From Methylobacterium sp. CB376 (lineage in GTDB: Bacteria; Pseudomonadota; Alphaproteobacteria; Rhizobiales; Beijerinckiaceae), in the NCBI RefSeq assembly GCF_029714205.1, contig NZ_CP121648.1:7231501-7295500 (forward strand): a stretch of 64,000 nt of DNA, read 5' to 3'. The position numbers and the translations under genes were made by a program. Within the stretch, counting starts at the first letter, position 1. Every line of letters begins with the position of its first letter. Under the pieces are notes generated by a model, which saw only the letters and a program-made list of their open reading frames with translations, ran no database searches and had not been told where the DNA came from. Below are positions 16,494 through 25,722 of this stretch, in pieces.

Positions 16494-18569
16494 ATGACCC
16501 CCACGCCCGATCCCCGCCCGACCCTCGCGGCGCCCGACGACGATCCCTACCTGTGGCTGGAGGAGATCGACGGGGCGCGGGCCCTGGCCTGGGTCGAGGC
16601 GCAGAACGCCGCCACCCTCGAGGCGCTCGCGGACGGGCGCCTCGCCGCCGACCGGGACGGGCTCAAGGCCGCCCTCGACCGGCCCGACAAGATCCCGGGC
16701 GTCACGCGGCGGGGCGGGCTGCTCTACAATCACTGGCAGGATGCCGACCATCCCCGCGGCCTGTGGCGGCGCACCACCCTCGCCTCCTACCGGGCGCCGG
16801 ACACGGAGTGGGAGCTCCTCCTCGACCTCGACGCCCTCGCCCGCGAGGAGGGCGAGGACTGGGTCTGGGCCGGGGCCATCAGCCTGCCGGGATCGCACGA
16901 CCGGGCGCTGCTCAAGCTCTCCCGCGGCGGCGGCGACGCCGCCGTGGTGCGCGAATTCGACCTGCCCTCCCGCGCCTTCGTGCCGGACGGCTTCGTGCTG
17001 CCGGAGGGCAAGAGCTATCCGGCCTGGCTCGACCGCGACACGGTGCTGCTGGCGAGTCCCCTCGGTGAGGGCATGGCGACCCTGTCGGGCTACGCCCGCA
17101 CCGTCCGGCTCTGGACCCGCGGCGGCGATCCCCTGGCGGCGCCGGTCATCTTCGAGGCGCCGCCCGAGAGCATGGCGGTCCATGCCAGCCACGACCGGGA
17201 GGCGGCGCCCGAGCGCGTCGTCTTCGTCGAGCGCACCGGCTTCTTCGACGGCGTGACCCATCTCGGCGACCGGTCCGGCGCCAAGATCCGCCTCGACCTG
17301 CCGACCGATGCCGACGCGCAGTGGAGCCGGGGCGTCCTGGTCGTGCGGACCCGCTCGCCCTGGACCCTCGGCGGCACGACCCACCCGCCCGACACCCTGC
17401 TCGGCATCGGCCTCGACGCCTTCCTGGCCGGCGCGCGCGATCTCCGCGTGCTGTTCGAGCCCGGTCCCCGGCGGGCGCTGCAGGGCTTCTTCTGGTCCGG
17501 CCCCTTCCTCGTCCTGTCGGTGCTCGACGACCTGCGGGCGCGGTTCCCGGTCTTCCGGCCGGACGAGGACTGGGCGCGCGGCGAGGTCGGGGGCCTGCCG
17601 GAACTCGGGATGGTCGGCGTCTGGTCCCTCGACGCCGAGGAGGACGAGGCGAACGGCGACCTCCTCGCCGCCGCCAACGACCCGGTCACGCCGGCGACCC
17701 TGATGCTGACCCGGCCCGGCCCCGGCGGGCCGACGATCCTGCGGCAGGCGCCCGCCACCTTCTCGGCCGAGGGGCTGGTGGTGACCCGGCACGAGGCGGT
17801 CTCGGTCGACGGCGAGCGCATTCCCTACGTGCAGGCGGGGCCGCCGGGCGAGACCGGCGAGGCGCCGGTCCACCTCTCGGGCTACGGCGGCTTCCAGGTC
17901 TCGAACCTCGCCGGCTACTCGGCGGTGCTCGGCCGGCTCTGGCTGGAGAAGGGCGGCACCCGCGTGGTGGCCAACATCCGCGGCGGCGGCGAGTTCGGCA
18001 CGACCTGGCACGAGGCCGGCCGCCGCGAGGGCAAGGCGCGCTCGCACGACGATTTCGCCGCGGTCGCGGCCGACCTCGTGCGCCGCGGCGTGACCCGGCC
18101 CGACCGGATCGCCGCCGAGGGCGGCTCGAATGGCGGCCTGCTCGTCGCCAACATGCTGACCCGCTACCCGGAGCGGTTCGGGGCGCTGCTCTGCACGATC
18201 CCCCTCATCGACATGCGCCGCTACCACCGGCTGCTCGCCGGGGCGAGCTGGGTGGCCGAGTACGGCGACCCGGACGCGGCGGAGGATTGGGCCTTCCTCC
18301 GGCACATCTCCGCCTACCACGTCGCCGCGCCCGGGCGGCCCTACCCGCCGATCCTGATCGCCACGACGCGGCGGGACGACCGCGTCCATCCGGGCCACGC
18401 CCGCAAGATGGCGGCGAAGCTGCAGGCCATGGGCTATCCGGCCCGCTTCTACGAGCCGGAGGCGGGCGGGCATTCCTACGGCAAGAACAGCCAGGAGACC
18501 GCGACCTTCGCGGCGCTCGGGGCGGCCTTCCTGCGGCGCGCCATCGGCTGGGAGCCGGAGGTGGCCTGA
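16494..18569 (+). CDS. Prolyl oligopeptidase family serine peptidase (S9A)
   Basis: 691-aa cytoplasmic-looking peptidase without signal peptide. The N-terminal helix segment DDDPYLWLEEIDGARAL is typical of S9A enzymes and precedes the beta-propeller (about residues 80-400). The C-terminal alpha/beta-hydrolase domain carries the catalytic triad: S545 in GGSNGG, D628 in RRDDRVHP and H660 in GGHSYG. Length is close to that of classical prolyl oligopeptidases. It probably cleaves short proline-containing peptides. It is transcribed divergently from the GT21 gene. Confidence 0.93.
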   Translation: MTPTPDPRPTLAAPDDDPYLWLEEIDGARALAWVEAQNAATLEALADGRLAADRDGLKAALDRPDKIPGVTRRGGLLYNHWQDADHPRGLWRRTTLASYRAPDTEWELLLDLDALAREEGEDWVWAGAISLPGSHDRALLKLSRGGGDAAVVREFDLPSRAFVPDGFVLPEGKSYPAWLDRDTVLLASPLGEGMATLSGYARTVRLWTRGGDPLAAPVIFEAPPESMAVHASHDREAAPERVVFVERTGFFDGVTHLGDRSGAKIRLDLPTDADAQWSRGVLVVRTRSPWTLGGTTHPPDTLLGIGLDAFLAGARDLRVLFEPGPRRALQGFFWSGPFLVLSVLDDLRARFPVFRPDEDWARGEVGGLPELGMVGVWSLDAEEDEANGDLLAAANDPVTPATLMLTRPGPGGPTILRQAPATFSAEGLVVTRHEAVSVDGERIPYVQAGPPGETGEAPVHLSGYGGFQVSNLAGYSAVLGRLWLEKGGTRVVANIRGGGEFGTTWHEAGRREGKARSHDDFAAVAADLVRRGVTRPDRIAAEGGSNGGLLVANMLTRYPERFGALLCTIPLIDMRRYHRLLAGASWVAEYGDPDAAEDWAFLRHISAYHVAAPGRPYPPILIATTRRDDRVHPGHARKMAAKLQAMGYPARFYEPEAGGHSYGKNSQETATFAALGAAFLRRAIGWEPEVA

Positions 18570-18590
18570 ATCTCCTCCCGCGCCGGCCCG

Positions 18591-18827
18591 TCAGTGGTGG
18601 GTGCGGCGCAGGGCGGCCTCGACGGCGCCGCGATGCCACGCGCCGCCCCGCGGGCCCGGCACCCCCCGGGCGGTGAGCGCCCGGGCGATCCCCGCCACGC
18701 TGGTGATCCCCTCCGCCCGGATCGCCGCCAGGACGGGGGCGACCTCGCTCGCCCGCTGATCCGCGAGGGCGCGGGTCGTCGCCATGGCCTTCGCGGCCGA
18801 GGCCTTCCGGATCCGATTCAGGCTCAT
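18591..18827 (-). CDS. Small recombinase-like helix-turn-helix protein
   Basis: 78 aa, start ATG at 18825-18827 with GAGGCGGCG just upstream. The C-terminal half (GITSVAGIARALTARGVPGPRGGAWHRGAVEAALRR) resembles the region just after the catalytic domain of large serine recombinases. No catalytic resolvase domain is present. Such stand-alone HTH proteins occur in Methylobacterium, and I cannot assign a function: it may be a small DNA-binding protein or a recombinase remnant. It lies at the left edge of the atypical region before macAB. Confidence 0.68.
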   Translation of the reverse strand: MSLNRIRKASAAKAMATTRALADQRASEVAPVLAAIRAEGITSVAGIARALTARGVPGPRGGAWHRGAVEAALRRTHH

Positions 18828-19881
18828 CGCCGCCTCACGACTCCCACCGCGAGAGGGGCGGCTCGCGGCCGGCGGGCCCGGGCGAACCGCGCGAGATGCC
18901 GGACCGGCTCGCCCGGCCCGGCCGGTGAGGAGTCGCGCCGGCTTGGTTAAAGGGGCGTTAACGACCGGGTCCGCTTCGGGACGGGCGAATACAAGGGCGT
19001 GTTCCTTGGAACAGTGTCGCTGACCGTGCGATTGCCCGGTCTGCGAAAAGGAGCAATCCCAGCGTTGCCCTCCACGGGCTTCCCGGTCACGCACCGGGCC
19101 AGGCTGCACGCGACCGACCCGCCGGAGTGGCGCGACGGCGAGATACCGCGGCGCACCGAGGTGATCGGCACTTCCCCGACAAGGCGGCGATCCGGCGGCG
19201 CGCGGGGGGCGCTCCTGCAGGAGCGGACCGACAAGTCGGTGGTGCGATGCCGCCGCTCCATGACCACGGAAAGCACCGACCTGATCGGCGAGAATTCTGA
19301 CCGAGCCGGTCCGGCCGTTGCCCTGGTGGATGATCTACCAGCGACACCACGCTCCGGGTGACGATCGTGAGTGCGTCTGAAAGCAGGGTGTTGGCCAGAT
19401 ACATATGTGGAGTATATGGAATTTTTCGAGGACGTATGCTTTTTTCTTTGCCGCTCCACAATTCGGTTATACGGTCTCCATCACAGCAGGATATCTCATT
19501 GTAAATCTTGGGCGACATGGGTGCATCTTGGCTCGCTGTGCGGTTGTATTATCGATACTTTTCATATCACTCTCTATGTTTCTCGGCAGAGTTTATGCGG
19601 ACGTTGGTGCAAACGCCTTGTCATCCAATTCATCATGAACAAACGCAGGAAATGGCCAAAGTTCGACTTCATATTTCCTCGTTTCAATCTCTGAAGACAG
19701 GGTGAACTGTTGTCAGTGAGCCGCACGACAATCATTCGCAATCCGCAGCGAGGAGTATTTCTGGAAGATGTTTTTTAGGACTCTTTTTTTGGCAAGATGT
19801 CTTCTCACGGAGATCGTTGGTTATGCGATTCCCGAAGTTCGAACATGCCGCCGACAAATCCTGCTGTCTGAATGGCGCGAT
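18828..19881. other. About 1 kb without a convincing gene, partly AT-rich
   Basis: The left part (to about 19360) is GC-rich and holds no frame with family similarity or good codon bias. From about 19371 the composition drops sharply: the two 60-base rows at 19381-19500 each contain only 26 G/C. This AT-rich tract continues into the start of the macA-like gene. Open frames across it are rich in Cys, Trp and rare codons and look spurious. It probably contains the promoter of the efflux operon and foreign DNA. Confidence 0.6.
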
Positions 19882-21066
19882 ATGATCAAATCGCTCGGAT
19901 TGCTACTAACGCTTATTATTGCCGTTTTGGCTCTGTGGTTCGCAGTGCGCCCCAATTTTAGTGAGAAGACACCTTATATATCGGCACCGGTGCGCCGCGG
20001 AAATATCGCGCAGACCATTGCTGCAAGCGGTTCAATCGAACCCGTGCGCATCGTCAGTGTCGGCGCGCAGGTCTCCGGCCGTGTCGTGGCGCTCCACGTC
20101 CGGGTCGGACAGCAGATCGCCCGAGGCCAGATCATTGCAGAAATTGATTCCCTTCCCCAGATGAATGACTTGCAGCGTAGCGAGGCAGCCCTGAACGCCC
20201 TGCGGGCCCAGCGCGACCGCGCAGGGGTGATGCTGCACCAGGCCGAGCTCGCGTTCCACCGCCAGCGGGAGATCGCCGCGGGCAAGGCCGGAGCCCGTGC
20301 GGATTACGAGGCGGCCGAGGCCGCCTACGGGAGCGCCCAGGCCGACCTCGCGGCCCTCGACGCGCAGATCGAGGGGGCGGCGGTCAGCGTCCGCAGCGCC
20401 CGCACCAACCTCGCCTACACGCGGATCACCGCCCCGATCGACGGCACCGTCGTGGCGATCGTGACCAAGGAAGGACAGACCGTGATCGCGTCGCAGACCG
20501 CGCCGACGATCATCCGCCTCGCCGATCTCGGCACGATGTCGGTCAAGGCCAGGATCTCGGAGGCGGATATCGGCCGCGTCAGGCCCGGCATGCGGGTCCG
20601 TTTCACCACCCTGGCGCAACCCGAGCGACTCTACGAGACGATCCTGCAATCGGTCGATCCGGCCCCGGACCAGATCGCCGTCGAGACCAACGGCGCCGGT
20701 CAGGCCCTGGGCAGCGCCTCGGCCGCGAACGAGAACCCGGCCATCTCCTTCAACGCGCGCCTCGCGGTCGCGAACGAGGACGGCGCCCTCAAGCCCCTGA
20801 TGACGGCGCTCGTCAGCATCGTGCTGGACGAGGCGCGGGACGCCGTCCTGGTGCCGGCCGCCGCGGTGACGCGGGCCGGGGCGCAGCAGGGGCGCCTGAG
20901 GATCCTGAACCCGGATGGCCGGCCCGAGGAGAGGCGGGTCCGCACCGGCCTCGCGAACGCGGGCGAGATCCAGATCCTCGACGGCGTCGCCCCCGGCGAG
21001 GCGGTGATCGTCGCAGGGCCGGAGGATGGCGCGCGCTTCGCCGCGTCGCGGGACCGGGCGCGATGA
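19882..21066 (+). CDS. MacA-like periplasmic adaptor subunit of an efflux transporter
   Basis: 394-aa HlyD-family adaptor. The N-terminal signal-anchor MIKSLGLLLTLIIAVLAL keeps it in the inner membrane. It is followed by a biotinyl-lipoyl half-motif (GSIEPVRIVSVGAQVSGRV), a coiled-coil hairpin (about residues 90-180), the second lipoyl half and beta-barrel and membrane-proximal domains. It links the MacB ATPase to the outer membrane factor encoded next. An upstream ATG at 19768 would add 38 residues; 19882 is preferred because the membrane anchor is then N-terminal. The first 150 bases are AT-rich, the rest GC-rich. The stop overlaps the macB start (ATGA). Confidence 0.9.
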   Translation: MIKSLGLLLTLIIAVLALWFAVRPNFSEKTPYISAPVRRGNIAQTIAASGSIEPVRIVSVGAQVSGRVVALHVRVGQQIARGQIIAEIDSLPQMNDLQRSEAALNALRAQRDRAGVMLHQAELAFHRQREIAAGKAGARADYEAAEAAYGSAQADLAALDAQIEGAAVSVRSARTNLAYTRITAPIDGTVVAIVTKEGQTVIASQTAPTIIRLADLGTMSVKARISEADIGRVRPGMRVRFTTLAQPERLYETILQSVDPAPDQIAVETNGAGQALGSASAANENPAISFNARLAVANEDGALKPLMTALVSIVLDEARDAVLVPAAAVTRAGAQQGRLRILNPDGRPEERRVRTGLANAGEIQILDGVAPGEAVIVAGPEDGARFAASRDRAR

Positions 21067-23045
21067 TCCGGGCCGGCTCCCGCCACGGCGCCGAGACCGT
21101 CGACGGTCCGGGCGATTCGGCCCTGATCGAGCTGCGGGGCGCGCACCGCACCTACCGGATGGGCGACCAGGTCGTCCGGGCGCTCGACGGCGTCGACCTC
21201 GCGATCGCGGCCGGCGAGTTCGTGGCCATCGTCGGGCAATCCGGGTCCGGCAAGTCGACCCTGCTCAACCTTCTCGGCTGCCTCGACCGGCCGAGCCTGG
21301 GCCACTACCGCATCGACGGGCGCGACACGGCCGGGATCGACCCGGACGGGCTGGCGGCCCTGCGCCGCCACAGCTTCGGCTTCGTCTTCCAGAGCCACAA
21401 CCTCCTGCCCCGCCTCTCGGCCGTGGCCAACGTCGCGCTGCCCGCGGTCTTCGCCGGGGAGGCCCCGGCGGAGCGCCGGAGGCGGGCCACCGCCCTGCTG
21501 ACCGGGCTCGGGCTCGGCGAGCGCCTCGACCACCGCCCGGCCCAGCTCTCCGGCGGCCAGCAGCAGCGCGTCGGCATCGCCCGCGCGCTCATGAATGGCG
21601 GGCGGATCATCCTGGCGGACGAGCCGACCGGCGCCCTCGACAGCCGCACGAGCGCGGACCTCCTCGGCCTGCTCCGGGGCCTGTGCGACGAGGGCCATAC
21701 GGTGGTGATCGTGACGCACGATCCGCAGGTCGCCGCGACGGCCGACCGCGTCGTCGAGATCGCCGACGGGCGGATCCGCTCCGATCGCCGGCAGCGGATC
21801 CGCCGGGACGCCCGTCCGTCCCTCCCCCGGGCTTCGGGCGGAACGCGCCGCCGGACCGATCAGGTCCGGGACGCGGCGACGAGCGCGGCCGCCACGCTGA
21901 TGGCCCACCGCCTGCGCAACCTCCTCACCATGCTGGGGATCGTGATCGGGATCGCCGCCGTGATCCTCGCGGTGGCGATCGGCCAGGGCGCGCAGCAGGA
22001 GGTGCTGGCGCGGATGAGGGATCTCGGCAACAACCTCACGGAGGTGATGTCGCAATCGGCCTTCCTCGCCGGGCCGGCCGCGCAGAGCGGAGGGCTGCGG
22101 CAGGAGGATGTCGAGCGGCTCGCGGCTCTGCCCTTCGTCACGGGCGTCAGCCCGGACGCGCAGACATCGATCCTCCTGCGTCATCGCGGCCGCGGCGCCT
22201 ACGCCTCGGTCTACGGCGTGGCGCCGGCCTTCTTTCGCCTCCACCAGCTGCCGATCACCTCCGGTCGGCCTCTGGAGGAGGCGGCGGCGCGCGGGGCCGA
22301 TGTCGAGATCGTCATCGACGCGGCCGTGCGCGCGGCCTTGTTCGAGCCCGATCAGGATCCGCTCGGGGCCGTCATCCTGATCGGGACGGTTCCGGCGCGG
22401 GTCGTCGGCGTCGCCCGGGTCGCCGATTCGTCGCGGTACGGGCGCCGGCCCTTCGCGGCCCTATCCTACGCGGCCTTCGGCCAGCGCATCTCCGGCCAGC
22501 CCTCCTTCGCGAGCGTCACGCTGCAACTCGCCGAGGACGTGGATCGCGACGTCGCCCTGGCCGCCGTGGAGAAGCTGCTCTCGGCCTGGCGCGGCACCCC
22601 GGACGTCGTCCTGTTCGACAACGAGACGCAGCGCGAGACGATCCTGCGGGCCAGGACGGTCCTCGGGCTGGTGACCATCTCGATCGCGGGGATCGCCCTC
22701 GTCATCGCGAGCGTCGGCGTGATGAACATGATGCTGATCGCGGTGACCGAGCGCACCCGCGAGATCGGCCTGCTCATGGCGCTCGGGGCACGCCGCTCGG
22801 ACGTGATGCTGCACTTCTTCGTCGAGGCTTTCACGCTCTGCGCCCTGGGCGGGGCGCTCGGGGCCGCGCTCGCCCTCGGGCTCGGCGAGGCGGGCCAGGC
22901 CCTCGGGCTGCCCTTCTCCCTCGTCTTCGGCTGGCGCAGCGTCGCGGCCGCGATCCTGAGCGCCGGCCTCTCGGGCCTGGTGGCCGGGCTCGTGCCGGCG
23001 CGCCGCGCCGCGCGGATCGACCCGGTCGAGGCCCTGGCCCGATGA
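21063..23045 (+). CDS. MacB-like ABC transporter, fused ATPase and permease
   Basis: 660 aa. The N-terminal nucleotide-binding domain has Walker A GQSGSGKST (59-67), signature LSGGQQQR (about 162), Walker B IILADEPTGALD and H-loop THD. The permease half has one membrane helix after the ATPase, a large periplasmic domain and three C-terminal helices (the last before PARRAARIDPVEALA), the MacB topology. MacAB-TolC pumps use mechanotransmission to push macrolides, peptides or lipid-like substrates from the periplasm through the outer membrane. The substrate here is unknown. It is translationally coupled to both neighbours by ATGA overlaps. Confidence 0.94.
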   Translation: MIRAGSRHGAETVDGPGDSALIELRGAHRTYRMGDQVVRALDGVDLAIAAGEFVAIVGQSGSGKSTLLNLLGCLDRPSLGHYRIDGRDTAGIDPDGLAALRRHSFGFVFQSHNLLPRLSAVANVALPAVFAGEAPAERRRRATALLTGLGLGERLDHRPAQLSGGQQQRVGIARALMNGGRIILADEPTGALDSRTSADLLGLLRGLCDEGHTVVIVTHDPQVAATADRVVEIADGRIRSDRRQRIRRDARPSLPRASGGTRRRTDQVRDAATSAAATLMAHRLRNLLTMLGIVIGIAAVILAVAIGQGAQQEVLARMRDLGNNLTEVMSQSAFLAGPAAQSGGLRQEDVERLAALPFVTGVSPDAQTSILLRHRGRGAYASVYGVAPAFFRLHQLPITSGRPLEEAAARGADVEIVIDAAVRAALFEPDQDPLGAVILIGTVPARVVGVARVADSSRYGRRPFAALSYAAFGQRISGQPSFASVTLQLAEDVDRDVALAAVEKLLSAWRGTPDVVLFDNETQRETILRARTVLGLVTISIAGIALVIASVGVMNMMLIAVTERTREIGLLMALGARRSDVMLHFFVEAFTLCALGGALGAALALGLGEAGQALGLPFSLVFGWRSVAAAILSAGLSGLVAGLVPARRAARIDPVEALAR

Positions 23046-24568
23046 GCCGGGCCGGTTCCGGCCTCGCCCGCATCCTCGCGCGGGCCCGCCGCCTCGCCCG
23101 GCGCGCGCACGGCCGTGGCTGGGCCGCCCTGCTCCTCTGCGGCGGCTGCGTGGCGGGGCCCGATTTCGTGCCGCCCGCCGCCCCCGTCATCCTCCGGTAC
23201 GGGGAGCGGGCGCCCCCGCGCCGCCTGCCCGCGCCGGGCCCGGACGGGACGCAGGTCCTGCGGCCCGGGGCCGACGGCCCGCATGCGTGGTGGCGCCCGT
23301 TCGGCTCGCGCCGGCTCGACCGGCTCGTGCGCCGGGGGCTGGCGGCGAGCCCGACGGTCGAGCAGGCCGAGGCCGCCCTGCGCCAAGCCCGGAGCGACAC
23401 CGAGGCCGCGCGGGCCAGCCTCCTGCCGAACCTGTCCCTCGACCTCGCGCGCCGGGGCGGCGGGGGCATCGGCCCGGCGGGGGGCGCGCTCTACGGGCTC
23501 TACGGCGCCAGCGTCGCGGCGAGCTACACGCCCGACCTGTTCGGCGGCATCCGCCGCGCCGTCGAGGCCCAGGAGGCCCGCGAGGCGGTGGCGGCCGCGC
23601 ATCGCGACGCCGCCGCCCTGGCCCTGAGCGGCAACATCGTGGCGGGCGCGATCCAGGAGGCGATCCTGTCCGAGGAGATCGCCGTCTCCGAGGCGATCCT
23701 GCGCCAGGACCGGGACCAGCTCGCCCTGGTGAAGGTCCGCCACGCCGCCGGGTCCGAGCGCATCGTCAGCGTCCTGAACCAGGAGAGCCTGATCCGCTCG
23801 CAGGAGGCGGCTCTCATCGCGAGCCGGATGGCGCGGGTGCAGGCGCGCCACCGGCTCGCCGTGCTGATCGGCCTGCCTCCGAGCGCCTATGCGGAGCCGA
23901 GCTTCCGCCTCGGCGAGCTGACGCTGCCGCGGCGGGTCCCGCTCAGCCTGCCCTCCCGGCTGCTCGCGCGGCGGCCGGACATCCGCGCCGCCGCGGCCCA
24001 GCTGCACGCCGCCTCGGCCGAGATCGGCGTCGCGGCCGCGGACATGCTGCCGCGCGTCACCCTGACGGCGAATCTCGGCGCCAGCGCCGCGACGATCGCG
24101 GCCCTGGCGGCGTCGAGCGCCTGGGGGGCCGGGCTCGGCCTCGCGCAGCCGCTCCTCGACGGAGGCGCCCAAGCCGCCCGCCGCCAGGCCGCGGTCGAGG
24201 CCTACGCCGCCGCGGCGGCCGCCTATCGGGCGACGGTGCTGGCGGCGCTCCAGACCGTCGCGGATGCGCTGGCCGCGCTCGAAGCCGATGCGGGGATCCT
24301 GACCGCCGTGCTGGAGGCCGAGGCGCTGGCCCGCGACGCCCTCGCGGCCGCCCGGGTGCAGTACGAGGCCGGCGCGGTCACCTATGCCGACCTGCTGCTG
24401 AGCCAGACGCGCGCCGCCTCCGCGTCCCCGACGCGCATCGCCGCGCAGGGCCGGCGCCTCGTCGACACGGCCGCGCTGCAGCAGGCCCTCGGATGGGAGC
24501 GGGATGGGGGCGAGGCCGGACCCATGTCGCCGAAGGAAATTCGGGAGGGAGTCGAGGAGCCGGGCTGA
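23042..24568 (+). CDS. Outer membrane factor lipoprotein of the efflux system (NodT-type)
   Basis: 508-aa TolC-like channel subunit. The N-terminus is Arg-rich, then ALLLCGGCVAGPDFVPPAAP. This matches the usual GC-x-GPD-Y-x-P start of NodT-family lipoproteins, with the cysteine before VAGPD probably lipidated. Two outer-membrane-efflux repeats follow, with long helices and the conserved ARRPDIRAAAAQL block. It completes a MacA-MacB-OMF tripartite pump. The start ATG overlaps the macB stop. The TGA stop is the first triplet of the inverted repeat that follows. Confidence 0.92.
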   Translation: MSRAGSGLARILARARRLARRAHGRGWAALLLCGGCVAGPDFVPPAAPVILRYGERAPPRRLPAPGPDGTQVLRPGADGPHAWWRPFGSRRLDRLVRRGLAASPTVEQAEAALRQARSDTEAARASLLPNLSLDLARRGGGGIGPAGGALYGLYGASVAASYTPDLFGGIRRAVEAQEAREAVAAAHRDAAALALSGNIVAGAIQEAILSEEIAVSEAILRQDRDQLALVKVRHAAGSERIVSVLNQESLIRSQEAALIASRMARVQARHRLAVLIGLPPSAYAEPSFRLGELTLPRRVPLSLPSRLLARRPDIRAAAAQLHAASAEIGVAAADMLPRVTLTANLGASAATIAALAASSAWGAGLGLAQPLLDGGAQAARRQAAVEAYAAAAAAYRATVLAALQTVADALAALEADAGILTAVLEAEALARDALAAARVQYEAGAVTYADLLLSQTRAASASPTRIAAQGRRLVDTAALQQALGWERDGGEAGPMSPKEIREGVEEPG

Positions 24569-24604
24569 TCCGGGATCCGCTCGATCGAAGCGGATCCCGG
24601 ATCA
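24566..24604. terminator. Perfect 16-bp inverted repeat overlapping the stop codon
   Basis: TGATCCGGGATCCGCT (24566-24581) pairs perfectly with AGCGGATCCCGGATCA (24589-24604) across the loop CGATCGA. The first three bases are the stop codon of the outer membrane factor gene. It probably works as a transcription terminator or RNA stabiliser. A near copy lies at 48130-48168. Confidence 0.75.
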
Positions 24605-24716
24605 CCAGCCTGCGCGGCGCCTGAGCGCGGCGCCTGAGCGAAGCCGACATCCGCATGGCCGAAATGGGAGACGGCGACGCCATCAATCGGATGCCGTATG
24701 ACCCATCCGCGGTCCC
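24605..24716 (+). repeat. Dispersed intergenic repeat, copy 2
   Basis: Contains GCGCCTGAGCGAAGCCGAC, then CATCCGCATGGCCGAAATG and a GGCGACGCCATCAATCGGATG segment, matching the reverse complement of 10731-10872. A short internal duplication (GGCGCCTGAGCG twice) is present at the left end. It directly follows the 16-bp inverted repeat, so the two may form one composite element between the efflux operon and era. Confidence 0.75.
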
Positions 24717-24770
24717 GATCCCGCCTCGGGTTGGCTCGGCCGCGACGATTCGTCGAGGGGCGGGCGCCGC

Positions 24771-25718
24771 TCACCCGCGCGGGAAGTCCAGCCCCATCTC
24801 GCGGTAGCGCTCGGGATCGTCGGCCCAGTTCTCGCGCACCTTCACGTAGAGGAACAGGTGCACGGGCGCCTCCGCCGCCTCGGCGATCTCGACCCGGGCC
24901 GCCTGCCCGATCGCCTTGATGGTCTGGCCGCCCTTGCCGAGCACGATCTTGCGCTGGCTCTCGCGCTCCACGAAGATCGTCTGCTCGATCCGCACCGAGC
25001 CGTCGGGCCGCACCTGCCACTGATCGGTCTCGACGGTCGAGGAATAGGGCAGTTCCTCGTGCAGGCGGTCGTAGATCTTCTCCCGCGTGATCTCGGCCGC
25101 GAGCATGCGCAGGGGCGCGTCCGAGACCTGATCCTCCGGGTAGAGCCAGGGCCCCGGCGGCATCAGCCCGGCCAGCACCCGCCGCAGGTCCGCCACCCCG
25201 TCGCCGGTTAGCGCCGAGACCATGAAGGTGTGGTCGAAGGGCAGCCGCCCGTTCAGGGCGGCGGCGAGGTCGAGCAGCCGCTCCCGGGCGATCACGTCGA
25301 TCTTGTTGAGCACCAGGATCTTGGGCCGGCGCAGCTCGGGCAGCCGGCCCAGCACCGCCTCCACCTCCGGGTCGACGCCCTTGCGGGCATCGACGAGCAG
25401 GCAGACCGCGTCCGCGTCCGCCGCCCCGCTCCAGGCCGAGGTCACCATCGCCCGGTCGAGGCGGCGCTTGGGCGCGAAGATCCCGGGCGTGTCCACGAAC
25501 ACGATCTGGGCCGCCCCTTCGATGGCGATGCCGCGCACCAGCGCCCGCGTCGTCTGCACCTTGCGGGAGACGATCGAGACCTTGCTGCCGACGAGGCTGT
25601 TGAGGAGGGTCGACTTGCCGGCATTCGGCACCCCGATCAGGGCGACGAAGCCCGCCCGGGTCTCGGCGGGGCCCCCGGACGGGTCGGGGGCGGGGGAAGG
25701 CGCGTGGGTCTCGGACAT
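24771..25718 (-). CDS. era: GTPase Era
   Basis: 315-aa Ras-like GTPase that binds 16S rRNA during 30S maturation. The G1 motif is GVPNAGKST (29-37), G3 is DTPG and G4 is NKID. The C-terminal KH domain contains ESQRKIVLGKGGQTIKAIG, the RNA-binding signature. The first 23 residues are a Pro/Ser-rich extension. The gene is last in the co-directional pdxJ-acpS-lepB-rnc-era run and starts 4 bases after rnc ends, so translation is probably coupled. Confidence 0.97.
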   Translation of the reverse strand: MSETHAPSPAPDPSGGPAETRAGFVALIGVPNAGKSTLLNSLVGSKVSIVSRKVQTTRALVRGIAIEGAAQIVFVDTPGIFAPKRRLDRAMVTSAWSGAADADAVCLLVDARKGVDPEVEAVLGRLPELRRPKILVLNKIDVIARERLLDLAAALNGRLPFDHTFMVSALTGDGVADLRRVLAGLMPPGPWLYPEDQVSDAPLRMLAAEITREKIYDRLHEELPYSSTVETDQWQVRPDGSVRIEQTIFVERESQRKIVLGKGGQTIKAIGQAARVEIAEAAEAPVHLFLYVKVRENWADDPERYREMGLDFPRG

Positions 25719-25722
25719 GGGA

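Noticed and set aside
18947..19459. 170-codon minus-strand frame before macA, considered as a transposase remnant
   Set aside because: No catalytic or HTH motif could be identified; no terminal inverted repeats or target duplication.
19371..19694. 107-codon frame in the AT-rich tract
   Set aside because: Rich in Cys and Trp, no recognisable motif, no ribosome binding site, and overlaps two other equally poor frames.
21026..24568. 1180-codon plus-strand frame ending in the outer membrane factor
   Set aside because: The first 672 codons are a shadow of macB in another frame; the real gene starts at the ATGA overlap at 23042.
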